Source: Pseudomonas rhizosphaerae (lineage in GTDB: Bacteria > Pseudomonadota > Gammaproteobacteria > Pseudomonadales > Pseudomonadaceae). From it: a stretch of 64,000 bases of DNA. A program made the translations under genes and the position numbers. Under the pieces are notes generated by a model. It was given only the letters and a program-made list of their open reading frames with translations. It was not told where the DNA came from and did no database searches. This document shows positions 38,001 through 46,330 of this stretch, one piece after another (the first letter of the stretch is position 1; every line of letters starts with the position of its first letter). The stretch covers positions 2,046,001 to 2,110,000 of the forward strand of contig NZ_CP009533.1 in assembly GCF_000761155.1 (NCBI RefSeq), given 5' to 3'.

Positions 38001-40095
38001 GGTGCAGCACGAACATGTCGGTCAGCGGAATGCTGCTGGTCTCCGAAGGCGCCTTCAGATAAATGGCGTGCACATCGGTGGCGGCCGTATTGCGCAAGCC
38101 GGGGGTAGGGTAGTCGACGGCAGTGGCGAGCAGCTTGAGCAACGCCTTGTCGATCATGCCTTCACGCGTGGCAATGGCCAGGCTGGTGCGCAGGCCGATT
38201 TCGCGCAGCGCCCGCCGCTGACCGGGCAGGTCGTAGGCCCCCAGGCAAGGCGGTTGCGGTGCCGACATCTGTCGCCGGACCAGGCGGCGGTAGGTCTTGG
38301 TCAGCGCGGGGCTGCAGGCCAGCACCAGTTGTTTGATCTGTTCGACCTCTGGCCAGTCGAGCGCGGTGCCTGCCGAATCAAGAAGCTGGTCCGCCGAGGT
38401 CAGGGTCTGGACGATGGCGCCACTGGTGCGCTCCAGAAAATAGTCCACCAGGCTTATCGCGGCAAGCTCGGGGGCTCCGGCGATGCGCAGGCGCGGCTGG
38501 TCGGCGGGCCGCGGTGACTGCATGGCCAGCAGGCCGGGTGCCAACAGGACTCGTACACCGTCCTTCACGGTCAGGGTGCGCTGCACGTTCCACTGCTGCC
38601 ACTCGCGCATGGCCTTGATCTGCAGCAACCAGTTGCTTGGCGTGGCCTGCGCAGACAGGTCGAGGGGTCGAGTCGGGTCTGGTGTGCCCGTGCGCTCGCT
38701 GTCGAACCAGTTCAGGCGTGGGTGTGCCAGTGGGCGCAGGTCCACGGCGTCGGCGACCGCCGTCAGGGGCGAGGCGCGCAGCGCAGTCTTGTCGACGAAC
38801 ACCTGGCGTGCCCGCCGCTGCTGCAGATCGATCAGCCCGTCGGCAAGGGCGTCGAAGGCGTTCCCGGTCAGCGCAAGCCGCTCAGGTACGGGAAGAATCG
38901 TCGCGTTGAACAGTGCCCGGTCGCGTTCGACCACGCGTAGGCTGTCGGCCACCTGGGAAACCAGCCCGGTCAGGTACTCGCCCAGGGCTTGCAGGTCCGG
39001 GCAGGAGGTCAGGCCCTGGTCGGTATTGAAGACGAAGTAGCCCAGCGCAGGCCGTTGCGCATCGCTGATGATCAGGGTGCCCGGCCATGCCACAGGGGTG
39101 TCGCGCGATGCGCCATCGGGATTGAACCGGACGGTTTCCAGGCGTAGTCCGGCAGGCGCCTGGGGTGCCGCTACCGACTTCAGCAGTGCGAGCTGATCGA
39201 CGCTGGAACGCAGATGGCTTTGCTCCTCCAGCACCAGGCCGAGGTAGGTGTGCTGCAGGCTTTGGCTCAAGCCATCACGCAGACTGGCGCTTTGCGTATC
39301 AGAGCTGGCCTGCCAGAAATCGCTCAGGGCGGCGCTGTATTGACCGGGCAGCTGGGTCACGCTCGTGGCCAGGGTACTGCGGTAGAGCTGCGCCTGGGCT
39401 TCGGTCAATGTCTGGCCGTATACGCCCAGGAAGCGATGCTGGATGTCGCCTTGCGGTGCCTCGGCGAGCAGGTCCAGGGCCGTATCCAGCAGGCGCTGCA
39501 CATTGACCACCGCCTTGGTTTGCGAGTCGACCCGGTGCACCTTGTGCCTGCGCGGAACGATGGGGTCGCTCGCTGGCATTGCGCTGCGCATGGCCTGGGT
39601 AAGGTGCTGGTCGAAGACGTCGCTCAGCAGTGGCAGCCGGTGCCAGGTGTGGTCGATGGCTTTCAGACGCAGGGCCTGGGCCACGATGATCGCCTTCATC
39701 CAGCGCTTGAAGGGTGTCTGCGTCAGCGACAGCCACTTCGGCTCGCGCGGTTTGGCCCAGCGGCCGTCGGTTTGCCCCGATGCCCGTGCAACCAGGGCGT
39801 CGCGCAACGCCGTGGCATCGTCGAAGGGCAAGATGCCGGTCAGGGGCGAGTAATAGTAGGCAGCCGGCTTGTCCGGATCGGTGTAGGTGATGCGCAGCCC
39901 GCAGAAGATACCGGGATCGGCGTTGTCCAGCAGGCAGACCTGCATGTCCTGTTCAATGCTGGGGTTGTCCGGCAGGCGACGCAGCCAGTCGTACTCGATG
40001 ACGCTCAGTTGCTCGTTTTTCAGGGCTTGGGTGAGGTGGCGGGACATGCACTGGGCAAGTTGACGCGAATGAAACCAGGGAAGGGTATTGGCCAT
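35002..40095 (-). CDS. Giant DUF6543 toxin-like protein with C-terminal aspzincin metalloprotease domain
   Basis: A 1697-residue protein of the DUF6543 (dermonecrotic-toxin-type) family. A short module of the form YFxx...LxxFxDLxxLxxxL recurs at about residues 78-105, 350-385, 705-735 and 1088-1118. A hydrophobic block lies near 1235-1290 (GAMILPSAVGSLVALYQSQQ). The C-terminus has the zinc motif HEVSH at 1564-1568 followed by KTVDLAYL, matching the HExxH plus GTxDxxY arrangement of aspzincin (M35) peptidases, with Asp1575 as third ligand. No signal peptide is seen. ATG at 40095 has GGAG 6 bp upstream and is preferred to 40107. It converges on the end of efe's promoter region. A secreted protease toxin is inferred; the route is unknown. 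Confidence 0.82.
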   Translation of the reverse strand: MANTLPWFHSRQLAQCMSRHLTQALKNEQLSVIEYDWLRRLPDNPSIEQDMQVCLLDNADPGIFCGLRITYTDPDKPAAYYYSPLTGILPFDDATALRDALVARASGQTDGRWAKPREPKWLSLTQTPFKRWMKAIIVAQALRLKAIDHTWHRLPLLSDVFDQHLTQAMRSAMPASDPIVPRRHKVHRVDSQTKAVVNVQRLLDTALDLLAEAPQGDIQHRFLGVYGQTLTEAQAQLYRSTLATSVTQLPGQYSAALSDFWQASSDTQSASLRDGLSQSLQHTYLGLVLEEQSHLRSSVDQLALLKSVAAPQAPAGLRLETVRFNPDGASRDTPVAWPGTLIISDAQRPALGYFVFNTDQGLTSCPDLQALGEYLTGLVSQVADSLRVVERDRALFNATILPVPERLALTGNAFDALADGLIDLQQRRARQVFVDKTALRASPLTAVADAVDLRPLAHPRLNWFDSERTGTPDPTRPLDLSAQATPSNWLLQIKAMREWQQWNVQRTLTVKDGVRVLLAPGLLAMQSPRPADQPRLRIAGAPELAAISLVDYFLERTSGAIVQTLTSADQLLDSAGTALDWPEVEQIKQLVLACSPALTKTYRRLVRRQMSAPQPPCLGAYDLPGQRRALREIGLRTSLAIATREGMIDKALLKLLATAVDYPTPGLRNTAATDVHAIYLKAPSETSSIPLTDMFVLHRHSEPAGPVLMWSGDHGLFAFDSLQQLKKTVAASVVHPQSRARWLRGLDPAWVATMLERIQTTMIDGLQVETRAMTGDFITELDVIESHRQLTALGINMALAIECSFAATSFQRNADYSRGDNMLTTALDRLAVDAANVQLGELLPPWIKHASADQLVRYADILARCMATANDKSNYLAQIPFIDDFSRTRLRASMAKFWPTGPSDPDRVVIRLTDTSGGGMNIGGMIGTGTLTSRTKTLTEWAISQFAGSLSSEMHITLDPPSLTLDVPTTHQVRQVVEDADVGGEYRKLLAVKLSKQSADHAWRRLLFVKALPAQMLRNAIEQQMQGRLSAAATDMIAQVVEMPDGVAREPLQGQKITLGPLGLIPDVGMKADIACGMYLIAPAHPERGPVVLYTVYSEADSMREYASRADLLAQIKTDEALQAQILSRLPEAVHSRYEHSGFTEPHIPWTTEVSDGERLGKPPAIVLLDQPEQGNALDYLFEDNLQLIQLVARQQTRSSGEASWNAFCHLVKLGLEQGAMILPSAVGSLVALYQSQQLLNDSVKAIGRRNWGEALADFVAALASVVGARRGAEHFRQEIQAAETAERISTTRVGGRPQGGMNAELASLEATDVALNTLNYDALLNMYETANATHRYAIVDGRVMEVTRAEQGWSIVSKGREGPTITLDSQQKWHADLEIARMGAGYSMMDNYESWVTDLNIADVFITQAKGIEQIRQRYPRHQQMIVRAHAHGVDCLRNALKNLNQKFPHVPLPTQTLDILTDVFEVDVTPAMLHRLRSSCVQLLDELTSDALDPHSSPRYWDGLNEEGHESNHAFIWEGDPQKRLFLTDKFFDLPIETLMYSSHERTQAQLYAHHQAASLLHEVSHQVLKTVDLAYLDTFRPLHQHFDDLGGPSGQAQQYAHSLHTLRQKALSLTTPDAKLFTRPGTKGRRDFRPSDGRQSETVLRLTGKTSLAAARKVFRTDPEVRSKLILANADSVTLLVQRLGQEVFSPPSS

Positions 40096-40208
40096 GATGC
40101 GCTCCATTGATGGAACAGGCGGCGGGTGCCGGCCTGCGAACGATCAAGGCTAGGGCCGGGCCATGGCGCGATGGCTGTACATATGTGGCGGGGAAGATGA
40201 GCGCGGCA

Positions 40209-40248
40209 GGGTAGAAACGAACATGCCCCGATGCGTGGTCGGGGCATG
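40209..40248 (-). terminator. Intrinsic terminator after the SCP2 gene
   Basis: CATGCCCCGA and TCGGGGCATG form a 10-bp stem with a 7-base loop; on the minus strand it is followed by TTCGTTTCTACC. It lies 26 bp after the SCP2 stop. Confidence 0.85.
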
Positions 40249-40274
40249 TCAGTTTTGCAGGGTGCAGCGCGCGG

Positions 40275-40592
40275 TCAGACCGGGAACAGTTCGCTCAGCT
40301 TCATGGCCAGCATCATGTCGCCTTCGGCGCGCAGTTTGCCGCCCATGAAGGCCTGCATGCCGTCGGTTTCGCCGCTGACGATACCCTTCAGGGTTTCGCT
40401 GTCCATGACCAGGGTGACGTTGGCGTCCGGGTTCTCACCTTCCTGCAGGTCGCAGGTGCCGTCTTTCACGAGCAGCGCGTAGTGCTTGTCTTCGTCGGTG
40501 ATGTTGAAACCGAAGACCAGGTCCAGGCCTTTGGCGGCTTCTGGATTGAACTTGGCTTTCATGGCGTGTACGGCGTCGGCTACGGAGGTCAT
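40275..40592 (-). CDS. SCP2 sterol-binding-domain protein
   Basis: A 105-residue single-domain protein of the SCP-2 fold, which binds lipids in a hydrophobic tunnel. The family pattern is visible in VFGFNITDEDKHYALLVKDG, ANVTLVMDSETLKGIVSG and GKLRAEGDMMLAMKLSELF. The bacterial role is unknown. It is a common single gene next to sohB in pseudomonads. GGAGG-like bases (AAAGGA) lie upstream of the ATG at 40592, and a terminator follows the stop. Confidence 0.9.
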   Translation of the reverse strand: MTSVADAVHAMKAKFNPEAAKGLDLVFGFNITDEDKHYALLVKDGTCDLQEGENPDANVTLVMDSETLKGIVSGETDGMQAFMGGKLRAEGDMMLAMKLSELFPV

Positions 40593-40807
40593 GGTGCGGT
40601 CCTTTTGTTGGAGGGGTGCGGCGATCGTGAGCGTCCTGCGAGGTTAGGGGGGGTATGGACGGCTGTCAACGAATAATCATACGCGCGTTTGAAAAGCGTG
40701 TTTGATGCCGATCGTTTCACGGCTGGCCCAAGGCTTTGCCCCCCGGTATGCTGGGCTCATTCAATCGCCCCCTGGCTTGGCGGGCGTCATGCACGTAAGG
40801 AGTCACC

Positions 40808-41833
40808 GTGGAGTTTTTTGCCGATTACGCCGGCTTTCTGATCCGAACCGTTACGCTGGTCGTCGCCATTGTGGTGGTGCTGGCTGCCATTGCATCGCTG
40901 CGCGCCAAAGGCCGGCGCAAACCGGCTGGGCAGTTGCAGGTCAGCAAGCTCAACGACTTCTACAAGGGCCTGCGCGAGCGGCTCGAAGCCGGCCTGTTCG
41001 ACAAGGACAAGCTCAAGGCCTTGCGCAAGGAGCAGGCCAAAAGCGAAAAGAAAGCCAGGAAGACCAAGCCCGACAGCAAGCATCGAGTGTTCGTGCTGGA
41101 CTTCGATGGCGACATCAAGGCCTCGGCCACCGAGAACCTGCGCCACGAAATCACCGCCGTGCTGACCCTGGCCACCCCCAACGATGAAGTGGTGCTGCGC
41201 CTGGAGAGCGGCGGCGGCATGGTCCACAGCTATGGCCTGGCCTCCTCGCAGCTGGCGCGTATCCGTCAGGCCGGTATACCGCTGACGGTGTGCATCGACA
41301 AGGTCGCGGCCAGTGGCGGCTACATGATGGCCTGCATCGGCGAGAAGATCATCAGCGCGCCGTTCGCCATCCTTGGTTCCATCGGCGTGGTGGCGCAACT
41401 GCCCAACGTCCACAAGTTGCTCAAGAAGCATGACATCGATTTCGAAGTGCTCACCGCCGGCGAGTACAAGCGCACGCTGACCGTCTTTGGCGAAAACACC
41501 GAGAAAGGCCGGGAGAAATTCCAGGAAGACCTGGACATCACCCACAAGCTGTTCAAGAGCTTTGTCGCCCATTACCGCCCGCAGCTGTCCATCGACGACG
41601 TGGCGACCGGTGAGGTATGGCTGGGCGTGGCGGCGCTCGACAAGCAGCTGGTCGACGAGCTCAAGACCAGCGACGAATACCTGGCCGAACGTGCCAAGCA
41701 GGCCGAGGTGTTCCACCTGCATTACGCCAAGTCCAAAAGCCTTCAGGAGCGCGTAGGCCTTGCCGCCAGCGGCTCGGTCGAGCATCTGGCCAGCAAAGCG
41801 TGGGAGAAGCTCAGCCAGCAGCGCTTCTGGTAA
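40808..41833 (+). CDS. sohB: Inner membrane S49 peptidase SohB
   Basis: A 341-residue membrane protease. An N-terminal helix (LIRTVTLVVAIVVVLAAI) anchors it, a basic linker follows, and the S49/ClpP-like domain starts near residue 95. The nucleophile region is KVAASGGYMMACIGEKIISA, with Ser in ASGGY, and the catalytic Lys is downstream in GEYKRTLTVFGENTEKGR. The start is GTG at 40808 behind AAGGAG. SohB is thought to degrade signal peptides or misfolded membrane proteins. It directly precedes the first NEL gene with 96 bp between. Confidence 0.93.
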   Translation: MEFFADYAGFLIRTVTLVVAIVVVLAAIASLRAKGRRKPAGQLQVSKLNDFYKGLRERLEAGLFDKDKLKALRKEQAKSEKKARKTKPDSKHRVFVLDFDGDIKASATENLRHEITAVLTLATPNDEVVLRLESGGGMVHSYGLASSQLARIRQAGIPLTVCIDKVAASGGYMMACIGEKIISAPFAILGSIGVVAQLPNVHKLLKKHDIDFEVLTAGEYKRTLTVFGENTEKGREKFQEDLDITHKLFKSFVAHYRPQLSIDDVATGEVWLGVAALDKQLVDELKTSDEYLAERAKQAEVFHLHYAKSKSLQERVGLAASGSVEHLASKAWEKLSQQRFW

Positions 41834-41929
41834 CCCTCAGCCTTATGTAGCGCAGGTCGCGCTGCAAGGCTTGCTCCACTGGTTGTTCGGCGGCGATTGC
41901 CCGCCGGCCAACTTCGAAGGAGCATCCTT

Positions 41930-44900
41930 GTGGCCACGTTCGACCTCGATTCCCCTGCAGGCCCGCAGCCTGCGCACCTTGATCTGATCACCCAGCGCAT
42001 ACCGGCCTGGCTCACCCATGCCAGCGCCGACGATCGCGCCGCCTATCACCAGGCATTGAAACGCAACCAGGCAGCCGCCGCCAAGGTGGCGGCCTTGATA
42101 CGTCGTTTCAAGGCGCCGGGCGTTTTTGCCGAAAGCGTGTTGAGTGCCGCCATCCAGGCGCGATTCAATCTGGATATCGATGTTTCCAGTGCCCAATGGG
42201 TGCAGTTTCAGCGCACCTACCAGCTTGATCGACGGGTGACGTCCGTGCGTCGCCGCACGCTGCTGGAAGCGGCCATGAACAACTTTGCCGCAGACGAGCC
42301 CTTCGATGGCGATACGTTGCTGCTGCCGGCGGACGCCTTGCAGCTGGTGGTGGCAGAGAACTTCGGCTGGCGCTACGCCCCTGCCAAGGTGCTTGCCATC
42401 GCGCCCGCACGCTTTGCCGAGCTGTGCCGTTCGTTGGACCTGGGCCAGGCGTACCAGGCTCACTTCAACACCGTGTTCAAGCCGCAGGACGGCAGCAAGG
42501 CTTGGGTGCGTGAGAGCCTGGAAAGCAATATCCGCGAAGAACTGACCGTGCAGGCCCATCGAGCGATGCTCAGGGGCGACATCGCGGCAGATGAGCGGCA
42601 AGTGCTGCTCGACCTGGTGGCTGAGCCTGAAGTGGCAACGAAATGGAATGGCCAGCCGGTAGTCATTTCGAGCCTGCAAGCACTGGCACCTGGTTCACGG
42701 ACGGTTACCCCCTGTCGGGCCTGCGCATCGTTCAAACCCGCGCTGCGGCCGATGCTCCTTGCATCGTTTACATGCCAGGTGAGCCCGATACCCCGCTCAA
42801 GACCTACGCCAGTTTCGCTGTCTTCGCCGACGACCTGCGCGAGCGACTGCGGCGCCTGGGGTATGCGGACTATTTTGGGCGGTTCATCGCCCAGGCCGAC
42901 CGACAGACGTTCCTGCAACGCTTGAACGATACGCTGCGGCCCACACCCTTGGCACCGTGGGCGAGCCCGGTGCGCCAGGACGATCCACACGCCGACATCG
43001 GCCTGCGACTCAAACCCGGCACCGGGCGGTTGGTCGCAGGCCTCTGCGACACCTGGCTCGACAAACTGGCAGCCGATGCGCGTGCGTTCGTCGTGCCGAG
43101 TGCGGATGTCGACAAGGCAGTGCGCGAAGCCCGGCTGCTCGAGTACGCCGAACTGGGCTTGACCTTGCTCAATGCGTCCGCGTTCTTCGTGCCCGGCGTG
43201 GGCGTGTTGATGGCGGCGGTGGGGACAGCGCAATTGCTCGGTGATCTGTTCGTGGGCATCGACGACTGGACCCATGGGCAGACCGAGCAGGCCATGAGTC
43301 ATTTCTTCAATGTGGCCGAGAATGCCGCTCTGGTGGCGGTGACGGCGGGGGCAGGGGTAGCGATTGCGCGTTCGCCGTTCGTCGAGGGCATGCTGCCGGT
43401 GATCGACCGTGCAGGCACGACGCGTCTGTGGAATGTCACGCTCGACGACTTCGCCAGCCAGGAGCCGTTGCCCGATCACCTGGTGCCCAACGCTGCGGGC
43501 CAATACCAGTGGGCGGGCGAGCAGTACATCAAGATGGACAGCGTGCTGTACCGGCAAAGCCATGATGCCGAACTCGGACAGTGGCATCTGGAGCATCCGG
43601 ATCGAAAGTGGGGCATGCGCATCCCGTTGCGGCACAACGGCGAAGGCGCCTGGCGAGCCGCCCATGAAGATCCGCGGCAATGGACGTCGGACCAGGCGAT
43701 GCGTCGTTTGGGTCCACCCTTGGATGACATGAATGCCGCAACCCTGCAGCGCATTCGGCAGGCTGCAGGCTACCGGGGCCGGCAGATCAGGGCGTTGCAT
43801 CTGAGCGATGCGCCCATGCCCGCCGCACTCAGGGTCTGCGCTGAAGACTGGCAGGGGGCGTCCGCTGCATCGTCGGGCTGGCCCATCGGCCATCCGGCCG
43901 AGGCCCTGCACAGGGATTTCCCCCGCCTGCCGGCGGCGTTCGGCGACGAGATCTGGCGTCGAGCCAGTGCCTTGGAGCGCAATCGCCTGCGCGCCGGGCA
44001 GAAAGTGCCTCTGCGCCTGGCCGTGATGGCCCGCAAGGCTGTCTGGGACTACAAGCTGAACCGCGCGATTTCAGGGCTTTTGCTGCCGCAACTGACAGGC
44101 ACCCAGAGCGTCAGGTTGCACGAGGGCCTGCTGAAACTGTTGCCAGCGGCGCAACGCCCGGCAGCCACCGCCAAGGCCGTGTTCGAGTTGGCCATTGCCG
44201 ATCGTCCAAGGGCGGCGCGGTTGCTTGGCCAACGCCGACCTTCGAGGTTCACCACGCCCCAGCGCCTGGAAGACGGACGCCTGGGCTTTCGCCTGAGCGG
44301 ACGCGCGCGCCTGCCTGAAGAGCCAGTGGGACCAGGCATGGCCGCCGGTCTGGCGCAGGCCCGCCGTGAAGCCGAGGGTGCGCGACTGGCCAGCGTGCTG
44401 GAACGCTGGGCGGCGCAGCCAGCCACTGCACTTGACCCGCGGGGAGAGGTCATAGCGGTGGATCCAGCCGACCGCCTCGAAGCCCGGGAGCGCATCATGG
44501 CCGCTTGGCGCAACCAAGCCCCCGCCATGGACAGCTCGCCGTGGCCTCACTCCCGGTATTTTCTCGACCTGTCCGAGTTGCGCATCGGACCGTTGCCGAC
44601 GTTGGAAGGGGACTTCAGTCGGATCAGTTATCTGTCTGTGGAAAATTCGGGCCTGGCAAGTTTTCCGCCGGGATTTCTGCTGAGTTTCCCGGGTTTGGCG
44701 GTGCTGGATCTGCAAGGTAATTTCCTCACCGAGATCCCGGCCGAGGTCTCGCAGCTCAGTGCCCTGGAGTCCATCGCGCTGGAGCACAACCGGCTGGCGG
44801 CCTCACCGGGCATGTTTGACCGGCTGCGCGATCTGCACCAATTGCAGGCCCTGATTCTGCGCGATAACCCGATGCGAATTCCGGCACAGGCGATGCGCAC

Positions 44901-46230
44901 CCTGGCCAGCCTGACACCGTTGCGCTATCTCTCGCTGGACATGACCGACAATGTAGCCATGGCTGAACATCTGCTGGAGCTGGCACGCCTGCCCAATCTG
45001 GAAAACCTGTGGCTGCGCGACACGGGGCTGGTGCTGACGCCGGCAGCGATGCAGGCATTGGCCTCGATGTCGGTCCTGGATTCACTGGACCTGTCCGGCA
45101 ACCCGCTGGGCGAGCACCTGGACCTGTCACTGCTACCCGTGATCGGCGCACTCGATTTGCGCAACTGCGGCCTGCAAGCCTGGCCGCGCGGCTTGACCGA
45201 CCTAATGTCGCGCGATCCGCTGTCATTGCGTCGGGTGGCGCTCGAAGACAATCCCATCGTCGAAGTGCCGCCACTGCAGGCACTGGCGTTTTTCGGCGAG
45301 CATTCCGAAGTGATCACACCGCTGACCCTGTCCCACACGCACCTGAGTGCCCGCAGCCTGGCCAGGCTGAGTGCGGTAGGGGTGAACTTCGATTACCTCA
45401 CACTGCTGGCGGCCAACGCCGACATCGACAGTGCCCAGCGCCTCGAAACGCTGCGCCAGGCGCCTGGTTCGGCGCGGTTCATGCAGCTGCTCGCGCGGCT
45501 GAGCGACACTGCCGACAGCCGCCGCGTACCGGAGCACCTTGCCACCCGTGCCTGGGCGGTCATCGACGGTGCCGCGCGCTCCCCGAGCCTGCGTGAAGAC
45601 CTGTTCGCCCTGGCCCAGCGACCGGAAACCTGCGGCGATGAGGTGATCGCCCTGTTCAACGATCTGGAGGCCGCACTGATGTTCGCCCAGGCCAACGATC
45701 CAACCCTTGACGGGCCGCAGCGCGCCGCCGAGCTGCTGGCCACGTCGCGCAGCCTGTTTCGCCTCGACCGGGTCGAAGCCATCGCCCGTCTGGACATGCG
45801 GCAACGTATCGAGGCGCGGGGCATGGAGCCTGACGAGTTCGAGGAAGTCGAACTGCTGCTGGCCTATCGCATCGGCCTGGCGCAACGCCTGGGCCTGCTG
45901 AACCAGCCCGAAGCCATGCTGTTCGCGGCGACCGAACCGGTGACCACCGCGCAGCTCGACGCTGCAGCTGCGCAGGTGCTGGCTGCAGAAACCCTTCCAG
46001 CGCTGCTGGACTGGCACATGGGCCAGGATTACTGGCGAGGCTACCTGCGACGCCAGCACGCAGCGCAGCTGGAACAGACCCTGGCACCGTTCCAGCTGCG
46101 CCGTGAGGCATTGGCTGCGCAGGCCTACGATGACGCCTACGACGAGCAACTGGTGGCCCTTCAGGTCGAGGAGCAGGCTGCCGAAGCCGCCTTGCTACGG
46201 CAGTTGACCGAGCAGGCCATGGCCGGCTGA
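41930..46230 (+). pseudogene. DUF6543-LRR-NEL E3 ubiquitin ligase toxin, split by a 1-nt frameshift
   Basis: Two overlapping frames together encode one protein. Frame one starts at GTG 41930 (AAGGAG 6 bp upstream) and is homologous to the next gene up to codon 253 (GCA at 42686-42688); it then runs out of register to a stop at 42925. Homology continues one base back, from ACC at 42688-42690, to the stop at 46230. Repaired, the protein has about 1433 residues: DUF6543-type N-terminus, hydrophobic helices near 405-490, leucine-rich repeats near 878-1155, and an IpaH/SspH-type NEL domain with catalytic Cys1235 in PETCGDEVIALFNDLE. The loss of one base, a sequencing error or a recent mutation explain it; no slippery site is seen. 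NEL domains transfer ubiquitin to host proteins in known effectors. Confidence 0.85.
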
Positions 46231-46330
46231 GGTCCCCAGACCTATCTACCGCAAGCCTGGGGCTGCACCTTGTTTCACTGCGTACCGGACCTGCCACATG
46301 GTGTGGCCGGTGTCGCAGTGGAGCACAGCC

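Noticed and set aside
42643..42925. Programmed -1 frameshifting to join the two NEL frames
   Set aside because: No X-XXY-YYZ slippery heptamer or strong downstream pseudoknot near 42680-42695; a simple one-base loss explains the data better.
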